Part shown: positions 17,729 through 27,744 of the stretch, one piece after another | Layout: every line of letters starts with the position of its first letter | Numbering within the stretch: the first letter of the stretch is position 1 | NCBI RefSeq assembly: GCF_003813965.1 | Contig: NZ_CP033896.1 | Location: 496,001 to 560,000 of the forward strand | Source of the DNA: Corynebacterium choanae | GTDB taxonomy: Bacteria > Actinomycetota > Actinomycetes > Mycobacteriales > Mycobacteriaceae | DNA: 64,000 bases | Direction: 5' to 3' | Made by a program: the position numbers and the translations under genes | The notes under the pieces: generated by a model | The model's input: the letters and a program-made list of their open reading frames with translations, nothing else | The model's database searches: none | What the model was told of the DNA's origin: nothing

Positions 17729-18472
17729 CTAGCCGACGATGCGGCGCAGCTGCGCGGACATGCGGGGCAAGAGTTCACCGTCGACGACCCGCTCATCAAC
17801 CCAGCCCAAATCATTATTTGGCATCAGCCCGTACAAACGTTTGCCAGGGCCTAATGCTTTCGGGCCGGTGGCGGTCACCATGGTAGAGGCGGTTTCGAAC
17901 TGCCAGGCACGCTCGTTGAGCGGATCACCATAGAAAATCTCGACTGCGCCAGCGGCGTGAGTGATGACAAATTCCATCTCATCGGATTCGCTGATCCGCA
18001 AAAAACCGGCTTCTTGCTCCGCCCAGCCGATTGCTTCCCCATGTTCGTCGAGCTTGTAAATCTTCGACGAATAGCTGATGTAGTTTTCACCATTGTGGGC
18101 AAAGGTGAGCCGCTGCCCAAACGGGTAGCTGCCACCTTCTGCGGTATCAGCCTGGCCTTGCCCTTCCCACACACCAATCAGCGGCAGGAGGGCAAGCAGA
18201 CCGTCGTGAAGATTGGGGCCTTGCCGCAGGTTGGCGGTGTCATCGGCAACCGGCAGACCTTCCAAATTGGGGATATTTTTCTCGGCGGTGATTTTGGATT
18301 GTTCGGCAGCCAGATTCACTGCTGCACTCCCGGACAAGAACGGGCTTTGCGGGGCAGCGGCCTGCGCATCGGCTGCGGTATCGACCACCGGACCGGTGGT
18401 GGTGGCGGCATCGGCTGCTGTGGCACCAGTGGCTTCTTCACTGTGCTGTGGATTCGTATCGTTTTCGCTCAT
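17729..18472 (-). CDS. FABP-like / nitrobindin-family protein, DUF1794 (247 aa)
   Basis: Probable small beta-barrel protein of the FABP/nitrobindin family. The fold begins at residue about 92 with LLALLPLIGVWEGQGQ (the GxWxGxG turn), continues with FGQRLTFAHNGENYISYSS, and ends in PNNDLGWVDERVV...LRRIVG. Some family members bind heme and react with nitric oxide or peroxynitrite; heme binding is not demonstrated here. The first 85 residues are Ala/Thr-rich and look disordered. Start is ATG at 18472 (MSENDTN). It is divergent from mshD, as commonly in actinobacteria. Confidence 0.82.
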   Translation of the reverse strand: MSENDTNPQHSEEATGATAADAATTTGPVVDTAADAQAAAPQSPFLSGSAAVNLAAEQSKITAEKNIPNLEGLPVADDTANLRQGPNLHDGLLALLPLIGVWEGQGQADTAEGGSYPFGQRLTFAHNGENYISYSSKIYKLDEHGEAIGWAEQEAGFLRISESDEMEFVITHAAGAVEIFYGDPLNERAWQFETASTMVTATGPKALGPGKRLYGLMPNNDLGWVDERVVDGELLPRMSAQLRRIVG

Positions 18473-18612
18473 GTCCTGATCATAGCGGCCAGCAGCGATT
18501 GCCTTAAAGTGTGTTCGCCGCCAGCGCACAGCAGCGTCTAACCGGGTGCCGCGCTATGAGCCTGCTGGCTGCTCCTGCTTGCAGTGGTGACGGGTGCGCT
18601 AGGGTCGAAGCC

Positions 18613-19695
18613 ATGGCTTTTCGTATCGAAACCTACTCCCAGCCCCTGTCCGACGACCTGCAGACCACGCTGCTCAGCGTGATCGACGAGGCGACCTCTG
18701 TCGACGGAATTGCAGCAATCAGTGAACAATTCCGCAGGGCAATCACCGATGGAAGAACCGACAGTACCGCGGCGGTGACCGTGTACGGGGTGGTCGATAC
18801 CAGTGAGCAAACCCAACCCATTGTGGCAGTGGCTGTCCAACGCGATGCACAGGCCGAATGTGTGGTGGCGCCACACTCACGAAATGCCGGCATCGGCAGC
18901 CAGCTGCTTGCCCACCTCTTTGCCGCCGGGGTCGTCGATGTGTGGGCACATGGTCAACATCCAGCCGCTGTGCATCTTGCGAAGCAATTGGGTCTGTCCA
19001 TCACTCGAGAATTGCTGGTGCTCGCCAGTGATAATGATAATGCTGCAAGGGTGGTGGCAAAGCAGCAAGACACTACCGGGCTGATGACACTTCCCGCTCA
19101 GCGTCGTTTCACCACCTATGAGCAAGCCTGTAGTGTTGCTGATCCCACCGCTGTTGCGGCAGCCTGGGTGGCGGTCAATAATGCCGCATTCGACTGGCAT
19201 CCCGAACAAGGCGGCTGGTCGCAGGCAACGCTGCAGCGGGCAATGGAGGTGGACTGGTTTGATCCGAATTCGGTCCATCTGCTGTGGGATACTGCTGCTG
19301 AACCGGGTGCCGAGATCCACCCGCCAGCAGCTGATGCGAACCATGATCCGGAAGTAGTTGCCGGACTTGGCCGACTGGCTGGATTCCACTGGGTGAAACG
19401 ACACCCGGATGGGGTGGGGGAAGTCTATGTCATCGGTATTGCCCCGCACTATCAAGGCACGGGCCTGTTTCGACCGCTGATGGCGCAAGGTCTGCGTGAC
19501 CTGCTGCAGGGGCGTGCCGGTGCGCCAGCAGTCACCAAAATTGTGCTGTATGTGGAAGCAGATAACACTCCTGCAGTGGCCGGTTATCGTCGCCTAGGGT
19601 TCACCACCGCGGAAACCCATGTGGTTTTTCACCGGCACAATGACGGCAAGGACACCCCGGGCACGAGCGGTGCCGCAGAGGCAGCCGGCGACTAA
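18613..19695 (+). CDS. mshD: Mycothiol synthase MshD (360 aa)
   Basis: Final step of mycothiol synthesis: acetylates Cys-GlcN-Ins with acetyl-CoA in the cytoplasm. Two GNAT domains are visible, as in all MshD proteins. The N-terminal one (to about residue 155) has the acetyl-CoA loop region SRNAGIGSQLLAHLF. The C-terminal, catalytic one has WHPEQGGWS, VYVIGIAPHYQGTGLFRPL and VLYVEADNTPAVAGYRRLGF. The ATG at 18613 (MAFRIETYS) fits the family; earlier in-frame codons give no conserved sequence. It lies upstream of the pst genes, as in C. glutamicum from memory. Confidence 0.93.
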   Translation: MAFRIETYSQPLSDDLQTTLLSVIDEATSVDGIAAISEQFRRAITDGRTDSTAAVTVYGVVDTSEQTQPIVAVAVQRDAQAECVVAPHSRNAGIGSQLLAHLFAAGVVDVWAHGQHPAAVHLAKQLGLSITRELLVLASDNDNAARVVAKQQDTTGLMTLPAQRRFTTYEQACSVADPTAVAAAWVAVNNAAFDWHPEQGGWSQATLQRAMEVDWFDPNSVHLLWDTAAEPGAEIHPPAADANHDPEVVAGLGRLAGFHWVKRHPDGVGEVYVIGIAPHYQGTGLFRPLMAQGLRDLLQGRAGAPAVTKIVLYVEADNTPAVAGYRRLGFTTAETHVVFHRHNDGKDTPGTSGAAEAAGD

Positions 19696-20465
19696 CTACA
19701 GCGGCCTGGATCTGCCCAGTTTCCTGCCACAGTTTTCCCAGGTTAGCGAGACGCTGCAGTCCAGCCGGGAACACCAGCTGTAGCCTGGGGCAGGGACATT
19801 GCAACGCGGCAGCGCCGAAGGTGGGATCGCAGCGCTAGTGGGGGGTGAACTTTAGGTAACCCAAGACACCTGGCGGGGAGTCCCAGGGGTGTGCCATGCC
19901 CGGCTTTCACCCCTGAACGTGGGCGGGGGTGAGGGCATGCTGTTGCTCATGTGAAAAGTCATACTTCACAAGCTGTTTACTTGACTGTTACCTGCCGCAC
20001 AGCGGGGATGTGGGGCATCGCTGATGGCAGGGCAGCACCAAATGCTGCCCTGCTTCGGATATCAGCGTGGCCGGGTTGCCGGTGTTCAGGGGTTACCTCT
20101 TCAGCAATGCCGCAGCAGGCGGTGATGGGGAAGCAGCAATCATGGGTGCTGCCCTACGACTGGGTGGCGGCGAAGCCAACCTCGGGTGTTACAACGGCGC
20201 CCGATGGGGGAAGAAGTTTCCTTTCTGGTCGCCTACCCGTTACTTCGCCTCGTTAGAGTCCCTTGATTGTCAGGGCAGGTAGCACCCAACCACCTGGGTA
20301 TTCCAGCAGCTTTGCTGGGCTGGCCAACGGCATGGTTAACCAGTCCACCAGCCGGCGGAAGCACTGCCAAGAAGGTGCTTGGCTGATGGGATAACCATCA
20401 TTGCACCCCCTGAGACTTTCCCTTCACCCTGTGTATAGCTTTTCGGTTCAAGGAAGTAGGTATCC
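19696..20465. other. Intergenic upstream of pstS
   Basis: About 770 bases without a gene. GGGGTGAA (about 19842-19849) can pair with TTCACCCC (about 19914-19921) around an inner CCTGG/CCAGG hairpin, so a structured RNA is possible. I could not identify a convincing PhoR-type direct repeat by eye. Confidence 0.4.
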
Positions 20466-21575
20466 GTGTACAACCCACGTTATCGTCGCAATTGTTCAAT
20501 TATCGCCGGTGTCGCTGCCGCCGCACTCTTGCTTGCCGGCTGTAATGAACAATCCGAACAGGCTGCACCGGTCAGTGCTGCCGCTGATGCTGAAGTGACC
20601 GGCCAAACCGGTCAGCTCACCGGGGAAGGTGCCACCTCCCAGCAGAAAGCAATGGAATATTTCCGTGCCGCCTACGGGCAGACGATCCCCGGGGCAAGTT
20701 TCGACTACACCGCCACCGGTTCCGGCGCGGGGCAGAAACAGTTCATTAACGGCACCGTCGATTTTGGCGGCTCCGACTCGCCTTTAAACGATGAACAACA
20801 AACCGCGGCACAAGCCCGCTGTAACAACAATCCTGCCTGGCATCTGCCATTGGTGATCGGCCCGGTTGCTGTGGCCTATCACCTTTCTGGGGTTGATACA
20901 GTAGTGCTGTCCCCGCCAGTGATTGCACAAATCTTCGCAGGAACCATCACCACCTGGAATGATCCTGCTATTGCGGCCCTCAACGAGGGAGTGAGCCTGC
21001 CTGATACCCCGATTGCGGTGATCTACCGGTCGGAAGAATCCGGAACCAGCGACAACTTCCAAAAATTCTTAACCGCCGCCGCCCCTGGGCAATGGTCAAC
21101 CACCGGGAAATCCTTCCCCACCGCCACCGGTGCCGGGGCAAACGGCTCGAAAGGGGTAGTGACAGAAGTGGCTGCCACCGAAGGTGCCATCACCTATGTG
21201 GAGGCCGGTTTTACCCGCGATGTTGCTGACGTCAATGTTGCGGCAATCGATTTTGGGGCAGGACCTGTTGCCCTTGATCCCGATTCGGTTGGGATTGCGC
21301 TCGACAACCTCACCTATGTTGGCAGCGGTCACGACATGGTGGTGGATGCGAAGCAACTCTTCGCCATGCAAACCCCCGGCGCCTATCCGCTGGTGTTGAC
21401 CACCTATGAGATTGTGTGCTCGAAAGGCTACGAACCTGAGGTTGCAGCCAGGGTAAAAGACTTCCTTTCCGTGGCGCTGTCCGTGCAAGATGACACCCTG
21501 GCGGAAAAGGGCTATATCCCGGTTCAAGGTGACTATAAAGCCAAACTCGAAGCAGCAGTTGCCGCCATCGAATAG
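20466..21575 (+). CDS. pstS: Phosphate-binding lipoprotein PstS (369 aa)
   Basis: Extracytoplasmic substrate-binding protein of the high-affinity phosphate ABC transporter. The signal peptide ends in a lipobox LLLAGC (lipidated Cys at residue 26). The PBP fold shows FDYTATGSGAGQKQF, DFGGSDSPLND and YRSEESGTSDNFQKFL, all phosphate-contact motifs of PstS. Start is GTG at 20466 with AGGAAG upstream. pstC, pstA and pstB follow on the same strand, but pstC begins only after 537 bases containing a strong hairpin, which may set a higher level of PstS than of the membrane parts. Confidence 0.96.
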   Translation: MYNPRYRRNCSIIAGVAAAALLLAGCNEQSEQAAPVSAAADAEVTGQTGQLTGEGATSQQKAMEYFRAAYGQTIPGASFDYTATGSGAGQKQFINGTVDFGGSDSPLNDEQQTAAQARCNNNPAWHLPLVIGPVAVAYHLSGVDTVVLSPPVIAQIFAGTITTWNDPAIAALNEGVSLPDTPIAVIYRSEESGTSDNFQKFLTAAAPGQWSTTGKSFPTATGAGANGSKGVVTEVAATEGAITYVEAGFTRDVADVNVAAIDFGAGPVALDPDSVGIALDNLTYVGSGHDMVVDAKQLFAMQTPGAYPLVLTTYEIVCSKGYEPEVAARVKDFLSVALSVQDDTLAEKGYIPVQGDYKAKLEAAVAAIE

Positions 21576-22112
21576 CGAAGCGACCACTGGCGAATATGCG
21601 TCACCCTGGTGTGCAGCAGCAGGAAGCTATCAAGCAGCAGTGAGTCTGTGCTGGCACCACCCCGCATCGTGTACCAGGGCAGATCCGGGGTGGTGCAACA
21701 ACCTTCGCGCATCTTCCCGTGGCAGTGCACCGGCAGACGTTGTAGAACAAATGCGTGCCGGCGTGGGGTGTGCTGCAGCAACTTGTGGTGCCCACGGCAC
21801 CTCCAAGTTTCCCGACTGTGCAATCTTAGCTCCCACCCCGCTTCTTCCCCTTCATGTTCGTCTCACCGCCTTCCCATAACCCTTACTTCTTCTCCCCTCT
21901 TTTTCGCTGAAATTCCTTCGCTGCTCGCGCACTTCCGCCACCCTTTTTTCCAGCACGACTACTCCTTATTGCTTGACTCCGGTCGGTGTGGTGCGGCATG
22001 CGCAGCAACATGCGCTTTGCAACAGTCACCGCGCAAACCACCCGTACTCGCACTACAGCAACCGACCACCCCGAAACTGTCCATCCCCGCTGTGGAAGCC
22101 TGCTTGGATACG
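21576..22112. other. Long pstS-pstC intercistronic region
   Basis: 537 bases without a supported gene, unusual inside a pst operon. An open frame upstream of pstC is not protein-like. The strong hairpin 21654-21696 lies here. Confidence 0.5.
21654..21696 (+). other. Strong intercistronic stem-loop after pstS
   Basis: GCACCACCCCGCATC (21654-21668) pairs with GATCCGGGGTGGTGC (21682-21696), 14 of 15 positions, with a 13-base loop. No U-run follows, so a processing or 3'-end stabilising role is more likely than simple termination (inference). Confidence 0.55.
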
Positions 22113-23207
22113 ATGACTCATCTTGATCACGACATTCGCGGCCGCACCGGCCGCGGTCCCGCCCAACTCCCGTCAAACACCCCGGCCACACCGCCCCCAC
22201 CACCGACTGGCACACCCACCAGCACCACCCCGCCTGGATTGCTCACCACTGGTGGGAAAACCCGACGGGCAGAAACCCTCGCCCGGCTCGGCACCACTAG
22301 TGCCGCGATCACCGTAAGCCTGCTCATTGGGGCAATTGGACTCTTCCTCCTGTGGCGGGCTGTCCCTGCCCTCCAGCGCAACGCCGCCGGCTGGCTCGGA
22401 TTTTTCAGCTACACCGGCGACTGGGACACCACCAACCGGGAAGCGATGTATTTCGGTATCCCCAACCTGTTCGGCGTCACCGTGGTGATCTCCCTGATCG
22501 CGCTCCTCCTCGCTATGCCCGTTGCCCTAGGGGTAGCGATCTTTTTCACCTGCTACAGCCCACCCTGGCTGAAACAGCCACTCGGATTTGTCATCGACCT
22601 GCTCGCAGCTGTGCCCTCAATCGTCTACGGACTGTGGGGTATGACAGTGCTAGGTCCTGCACTTTCACCACTTTTTACCTTCCTCACCACCCATTTCGGA
22701 GCGCTGCCACTATTTACCACCTACGCCAACAGTCCATCGCTTGCAACCTCCCGCAATCTGGCTACCGGTGGGGTAGTGCTCGCGGTCATGATTTTGCCGG
22801 TGATTGCCGCAACCGCCCGGGAAGTATTCGCCCAAACCCCAACCGGTCACATCGAATCGGCACTCGCTTTAGGAGCAACCCGGTTAGAAGTCGTGCAACT
22901 TGCTGTGTGGCCTTTCGGGCGCGCCGGGTTCGTGGCGGGCAGCATGCTGGGGTTGGGGCGTGCCCTCGGGGAGACCATGGCGCTGTATTTAGTGGTGTCC
23001 TCCGCGCCGGGATTCCGCTGGTCAGTATTTGATGGCGGCAACACGTTTGCCACCGCGATCGCCAACGCCGCACCTGAGTTTAACGACGATATCAAAGCCG
23101 GCGCCTATATCGCCGCAGGGCTTGTGCTGTTCGCGCTTACGTTTGCCGTCAACGCTGTTGCCCGCCTGGTCATTACCCGTCGTGCCGTCGGGAAAGCCAA
23201 ACGATAG
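22113..23207 (+). CDS. pstC: Phosphate ABC transporter permease PstC (364 aa)
   Basis: One of the two membrane subunits of the phosphate importer. After a Pro/Thr-rich cytoplasmic head (about 50 residues) come six predicted membrane segments, starting with AAITVSLLIGAIGLFLLW. The permease motif EVFAQTPTGHIESALALGATRLEVV contains the EAA-loop that contacts the ATPase PstB. DLLAAVPSIVYGLWGM and GRALGETMALYLV are typical of PstC. ATG at 22113 is taken as start; its ribosome binding site is weak. pstA follows after 74 bases. Confidence 0.94.
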   Translation: MTHLDHDIRGRTGRGPAQLPSNTPATPPPPPTGTPTSTTPPGLLTTGGKTRRAETLARLGTTSAAITVSLLIGAIGLFLLWRAVPALQRNAAGWLGFFSYTGDWDTTNREAMYFGIPNLFGVTVVISLIALLLAMPVALGVAIFFTCYSPPWLKQPLGFVIDLLAAVPSIVYGLWGMTVLGPALSPLFTFLTTHFGALPLFTTYANSPSLATSRNLATGGVVLAVMILPVIAATAREVFAQTPTGHIESALALGATRLEVVQLAVWPFGRAGFVAGSMLGLGRALGETMALYLVVSSAPGFRWSVFDGGNTFATAIANAAPEFNDDIKAGAYIAAGLVLFALTFAVNAVARLVITRRAVGKAKR

Positions 23208-23281
23208 CCCTGTTGAGACCACCTGATACCAATCCTGCTCGATCCAGCTTGTTCAACGATCAGAAACGAGTGTGACCATTC

Positions 23282-24202
23282 GTGACCTCACCGACAACAA
23301 CACCAGCTACTCGCAAGACGCCCGCCCCCTTGGCGGCTGGACTCACCACCCGCCGCCGGATCAACAACCAGCTAGCAACAGTCATCATCACTGCCACCAT
23401 CGGCATTGCGCTGATCCCGCTGCTGTGGGTGGTCAGTGAGCTTGTTCGCCGCGGCATCGGGAGCATTATCACCGCTGAATGGTGGACAAAATCCCAGCTT
23501 GGTGTCACCAGTGACATGGCCGCCGGCGGTGCGATCCACGCCATAGTAGGCACCGCAATGCAAGTCGGGGTCTGTGCCGCGATCGCTATCCCCATCGGCT
23601 TGGCCACCGCCATCTATCTGGTCGAATATGACGAAGGTGGCCGCTTGGGCAAGATCACCACCTTTATGGTCGATATTCTCTCCGGGGTGCCCTCTATTGT
23701 GGCGGCACTGTTTATCTACTCGGCATGGATCGTGCTCTGTGGTTTTCAACGCTCCGGGATCGCGGTAAGTCTGGCATTGGTGCTGCTCATGATCCCTGTG
23801 GTGGTGCGCACCACCGAGTCGATGCTGGAAGTAGTGCCCCACGATTTGCGGGAATCCGCCTATGCGCTCGGCATTCCCAAGTGGAAAACCATTATCACTA
23901 TTGTGCTGCCCACCGCACTGTCGGGCATTGTCACCGGGCTGATGATTGCTATTGCCCGTGTCATGGGCGAATCTGCCCCAGTGCTGATCCTGGTGGGATC
24001 CTCCGCATCGTTGAACTTTAACCCCTGGCAGGGCAATCAATCCTCGCTGCCACTGATGATGCTGGACATGTATCGCGCCGATTTTCAAGGCCCTGCCGTT
24101 GACAAAATGTGGGGTGCGGCACTGACCCTGGTGTTCTTTATCGCGGTACTCACCATAGGTGCGAAACTTCTTGCCCGCATGTGGGCACCAGCAAAACGCT
24201 AA
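23282..24202 (+). CDS. pstA: Phosphate ABC transporter permease PstA (306 aa)
   Basis: Second membrane subunit of the phosphate importer, partner of PstC. Membrane segments include TVIITATIGIALIPLLWVV and VGVCAAIAIPIGLATAIYLV. DILSGVPSIVAALFIYSAW and the EAA loop VPHDLRESAYALGIPKWKT are characteristic, as is the Arg-Val-Met-Gly-Glu motif in ARVMGESAPVL. The start is GTG at 23282; no ATG precedes the first membrane segment. pstB follows after 143 bases. Confidence 0.94.
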   Translation: MTSPTTTPATRKTPAPLAAGLTTRRRINNQLATVIITATIGIALIPLLWVVSELVRRGIGSIITAEWWTKSQLGVTSDMAAGGAIHAIVGTAMQVGVCAAIAIPIGLATAIYLVEYDEGGRLGKITTFMVDILSGVPSIVAALFIYSAWIVLCGFQRSGIAVSLALVLLMIPVVVRTTESMLEVVPHDLRESAYALGIPKWKTIITIVLPTALSGIVTGLMIAIARVMGESAPVLILVGSSASLNFNPWQGNQSSLPLMMLDMYRADFQGPAVDKMWGAALTLVFFIAVLTIGAKLLARMWAPAKR

Positions 24203-24345
24203 CCATATTGCCCGCCGGCGGCCTGTCGCCGCCCGGCCAGTGGTAGGTCCGCAGCGTCAAGTCGGCTGCCCGAAGCTGCTGGCTGCTCGCGCCCCCTTTT
24301 TATCAAGCAACAACGTCGAATAAGGATTCGGGAAGAAACACAGTC

Positions 24346-25122
24346 ATGGCTGAACAACTCGATTTACACGATGTCAATATTTATTACGGTGATTTTCATG
24401 CGGTGCAAGATGTGAACTTGCACGTCCCGGCGAATGCGGTGACCGCGTTTATCGGTCCGTCCGGATGCGGAAAATCCACAGTGCTGCGCACCATCAACCG
24501 TATGCATGAAGTCACCCCCGGTGCGCGGGTCACCGGTGAGATTCTGCTCGACGGGAAAAATATTTACGACCCCGATGTGGATCCGGTGGCAGTACGCTCC
24601 ACCATCGGGATGGTGTTTCAAAAACCGAACCCGTTTCCCACAATGTCCATCGCCGAGAACGTGACAGCAGGTCTGCGCCTTGCCGGGGAGAAGAATAAGG
24701 ACAAACTGGCTGCCGTCACCGAAGAAGCCCTGCGGGGGGCGAATCTGTGGGAGGAAGTCAAAGATCGCCTCGACAAGCCGGGCGGTGGGCTGTCCGGTGG
24801 ACAGCAGCAGCGGCTTTGTATTGCCCGGGCGATCGCAGTAAAGCCGAATGTGTTGCTTATGGATGAGCCGTGTTCGGCACTTGATCCGATCTCGACGCTG
24901 GCGGTGGAAGAACTCATCACACAGCTGAAAGATGACTACACCATTGTGATCGTCACCCACAATATGCAGCAGGCGGCGCGGGTGAGTGACCAGACTGCGT
25001 TTTTCTCATTGGAGGCAACCGGGAAACCGGGTCGGCTGGTAGAAGTAGGGCCTACTGCGGCAATGTTTGAACATCCGCAGGAACAAGAAACCGAAGACTA
25101 TATCTCCGGACGGTTCGGCTAA
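24346..25122 (+). CDS. pstB: Phosphate ABC transporter ATPase PstB (258 aa)
   Basis: ATPase that powers PstCA. All ABC motifs are present: Walker [11 protein letters not shown]-loop FQKPNPFP, signature [14 protein letters not shown], Walker [14 protein letters not shown] and the switch His in VTHNMQQ. N-terminal [14 protein letters not shown] is typical of PstB. The ATG at 24346 follows an AAGGATTCGGGAAG stretch. It ends the pst run; the DUF1846 gene converges on it with its terminator in between. Confidence 0.96.
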   Translation: MAEQLDLHDVNIYYGDFHAVQDVNLHVPANAVTAFIGPSGCGKSTVLRTINRMHEVTPGARVTGEILLDGKNIYDPDVDPVAVRSTIGMVFQKPNPFPTMSIAENVTAGLRLAGEKNKDKLAAVTEEALRGANLWEEVKDRLDKPGGGLSGGQQQRLCIARAIAVKPNVLLMDEPCSALDPISTLAVEELITQLKDDYTIVIVTHNMQQAARVSDQTAFFSLEATGKPGRLVEVGPTAAMFEHPQEQETEDYISGRFG

Positions 25123-25190
25123 CCCGCGTGAAGTAATGCGCCAACCACATTGAATGGAACCGTCGCACGGCTTCCACGGCTGCATCGCCG

Positions 25191-25260
25191 AAAAAACAGC
25201 GCCGACAATGGTGTTGAGCAAGGGTGATCCCCTTGCCGCAAGAAACCTTGTCGGCGCTGT
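25191..25260 (-). terminator. Terminator of the DUF1846 gene (nested hairpin)
   Basis: Perfect 13-bp stem ACAGCGCCGACAA (25196-25208) with TTGTCGGCGCTGT (25248-25260). It encloses an inner GCAAGGG/CCCTTGC hairpin. On the minus strand the stem is followed by TTTTTT, so it terminates the gene ending at 25378 and may insulate it from pstB. Confidence 0.75.
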
Positions 25261-25377
25261 ACTGTGTGCAGCGGTTACAGCGGCCGCCACCGGCTACGCT
25301 GCACCGGTGGTGCAGGTGGACGCTTGCGCGCGTGGGAAGTCAACCGTGCCGGTTTGTGCCAGGTGGCGGGTAGTGTG

Positions 25378-26871
25378 TTACCGCTTTTGGTAGAGCGACT
25401 TTTTCGCGAACACGGGATCGCTGGTGACCAGCACCCCAAGAGAGCGGAAAATTCCCTCATCGACACTGCCCAAAATAGTGGTGGTGTGCGCATCGCAGCC
25501 TTGCAGATTCTTCAACTGCTCTAAAGCCTTGCGCGCATCCTCATCGTGGCCAGCAGACACCGACAGTGCAATGAGCACCTCATCGGTGTGCAGCCGCGGA
25601 TTCCGGGAACCCAAATGCACCGTCTTCAACTCTTGGATCGGCTCGATGGCTTCCTTCGACAACAGATGCATATCGGGGTCGAGGCCAGCTAAATGCTTCA
25701 AAGCATTGAGCAATACTGCCGCGGAACAGCCCACCAGATCACTGGTGCGGCCGGTAACAATGGTGCCATCGCCCAACTCGAGGGCAGCCGCAGGAAGACC
25801 AGTGGCTTCTGCTTTGGCACGGGCAGGCTGCACCACAGTGCGATCTGTGACTTTCAACCCGGCTTTCGCCATCACCACTGCCGCCCGATCCGAATCGGTG
25901 GAATCCTTCGCGCCGCGTGCCTCGTCGACGAGCGCTTGGAAGTAGCGGCGAATAATCTCATTGTTTGCAGCAGCCCGACAGGCTGCATCGTCAACAATGC
26001 AATTACCGGCCATGTTCACACCCATATCGGTCGGGGACTGGTATGGGGTGTTGCCGGTAAGTTTCGTCAGCAGGGTTTTCAGCAGTGGGAAGGCTTCCAC
26101 ATCCCGGTTATAGTTCACCGTCGACTTGCCATACGCCGACAGGTGGAAATGGTCGATGACATTGGCATCATTCAAATCGACCGTTGCCGCCTCATAGGCA
26201 AGATTCACCGGATGCTCCAGCGGCAGATTCCAAATCGGGAAGGTTTCAAACTTTGCATAGCCGGCATTCACACCCCGCTTATGCTCGTGGTAGATCTGCG
26301 AAAGACAGGTGGCAAGTTTCCCGGAACCAGGACCTGGGGCGGTCACCACCACCAGGTTACGGGTGGTTTCGGCGAATTCGTTGCGGCCAAGTCCCGCCTC
26401 CGAGACGATAAAGTCCGTGTCGGAGGGATAACCGGGAATGACCCGATGGCGGGAAACTGTCAACCCCAGCCGTTCCAGGCGCTGCTTGCATTCCACCGCT
26501 TTGGTGTTGGTGTCGTCCATTTGGGTGAGCACCACATTGTTGACCAGGAATCCCCGCTCCCGGAACACATCCACCAGACGCAGCACATCATCTTCATAGG
26601 TGATGCCCAGGTCGGCGCGAATCTTGTTGCGTTCGATGTCTTTAGCGTTCAAACAGACAAGGATTTCTACCTCGTCTTTGATTCGATCGAGCATGGCAAT
26701 CTTGTTGTCAGGGGTAAACCCTGGCAGCACCCGGGAGGCATGCATGTCATCGAAGAGCTTGCCGCCCATCTCCAGGTACAGTTTGCCGCCGATTTCTTCG
26801 CGTCGCTGCCGGATATGTTCCGACTGCATTTCGATATATTGTTCGCGATCAAATCCTGTTACATGTGGCAT
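25378..26871 (-). CDS. DUF1846 family protein (497 aa)
   Basis: Cytosolic protein of the DUF1846 family; biochemical role not established. Characteristic stretches are the start [57 protein letters not shown] (a P-loop-like GPGSGK segment at about residue 180) and [14 protein letters not shown]. Length is normal for the family. ATG at 26871 is the conserved start. It sits between convergent pstB and the minus-strand phoU; proximity to phosphate genes may be coincidental. The nucleotide-binding loop suggests an ATP-dependent enzyme, as inference only. Confidence 0.88.
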   Translation of the reverse strand: MPHVTGFDREQYIEMQSEHIRQRREEIGGKLYLEMGGKLFDDMHASRVLPGFTPDNKIAMLDRIKDEVEILVCLNAKDIERNKIRADLGITYEDDVLRLVDVFRERGFLVNNVVLTQMDDTNTKAVECKQRLERLGLTVSRHRVIPGYPSDTDFIVSEAGLGRNEFAETTRNLVVVTAPGPGSGKLATCLSQIYHEHKRGVNAGYAKFETFPIWNLPLEHPVNLAYEAATVDLNDANVIDHFHLSAYGKSTVNYNRDVEAFPLLKTLLTKLTGNTPYQSPTDMGVNMAGNCIVDDAACRAAANNEIIRRYFQALVDEARGAKDSTDSDRAAVVMAKAGLKVTDRTVVQPARAKAEATGLPAAALELGDGTIVTGRTSDLVGCSAAVLLNALKHLAGLDPDMHLLSKEAIEPIQELKTVHLGSRNPRLHTDEVLIALSVSAGHDEDARKALEQLKNLQGCDAHTTTILGSVDEGIFRSLGVLVTSDPVFAKKSLYQKR

Positions 26872-26985
26872 GGAAAAAGTGTACTCTGCTCAATTCCGGC
26901 AGTGAAAACTCTCATTGTTTCCGCTGCTCACAGGCCACTTTCTGGCCGTAGTTAGGGTGCGTGGGGAATGCCTATTCCTGTCGGT

Positions 26986-27744
26986 CTATAGGTTGTGGGG
27001 TTTGGGTTGTGGCGCGATCCCCAGCCGATGCTCTAAGGCGGCGAGTCGATCATCGAAGCGTTCCCCGCGTTGGGCGGCTTCCCGGTTGGCCAGATATTCG
27101 GCTGGTTTCATGCCGGTGGACAGATAGATGATTCGGCTAGCAACGTTGACAATGTGGTCGGCGTAGCGTTCGAAATAGCGCGACAGCAGTGCCACATCGA
27201 CGGCTTGGGTGGTGGAGTGTTCCCACGGGCGGGCGGTAAGAAGAAGGAATAAATGTTTCTGAATATCGTCGACCGCGTCATCGTCGGCGCCGAACACCAC
27301 TGCCACATCCACATCATCCGGGTCGGTGAGGAGATCACCCAGTTTTTGGGTCATCTCTTGGGCGAGCCGCGAATATTCTTCGAAATAGCCGACGAGCGGC
27401 TCAGGGAGCACCTGTGCAGGATGCCGCAGCCGGGCGGTGGTGGCGATATGTTTTGCCAACGTCGCCATGCGGGAGATGTCTTCCACAATATAGATACTGG
27501 ACACTACTTGCCGCAGGTCGCGGGCGAGCGGTCCTTCCAAAGCAAGCAGCTGCACGGCTCGTTCTTCGCAGCGTTGAGTGATCGGTTTGAGATCATCGGT
27601 GAGGGTAAGTGCTTGTTCGGCGGCGGTGAGATCCTGCGCTAGCAGCGCCTTCGCTGCCTGCTGCATGATGACCTGCACAGTGTCACACATGACGATGAGA
27701 TCTTGGGCAAACCGGTCGAGTCGTTCCTGGTAAGAGCTGCGCAT
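26986..27744 (-). CDS. phoU: Phosphate signalling protein PhoU (252 aa)
   Basis: Helical-bundle regulator that links the Pst transporter to the phosphate two-component system. Two PhoU repeats are seen: MRSSYQERLDRFAQDLIVMC...VSSIYIVEDISRMATLAKHI, and ALLSRYFERYADHIVNVASR. The YxERxxDHxxNVA pattern is the metal-binding motif. The ATG at 27744 matches the family start (MRxxYxExL); upstream in-frame codons give no conserved sequence. It is on the strand opposite to pstSCAB and separated by the DUF1846 gene. Confidence 0.94.
   Translation of the reverse strand: MRSSYQERLDRFAQDLIVMCDTVQVIMQQAAKALLAQDLTAAEQALTLTDDLKPITQRCEERAVQLLALEGPLARDLRQVVSSIYIVEDISRMATLAKHIATTARLRHPAQVLPEPLVGYFEEYSRLAQEMTQKLGDLLTDPDDVDVAVVFGADDDAVDDIQKHLFLLLTARPWEHSTTQAVDVALLSRYFERYADHIVNVASRIIYLSTGMKPAEYLANREAAQRGERFDDRLAALEHRLGIAPQPKPHNL

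Noticed and set aside
19845..19870. DtxR-like iron box (TTAGGTAACCC) between mshD and pstS
   Set aside because: Only one half resembles the consensus and no iron gene is adjacent.
25693..26955. 420-codon antisense frame across the DUF1846 gene
   Set aside because: No conserved motif; the minus-strand product is a full DUF1846 protein.
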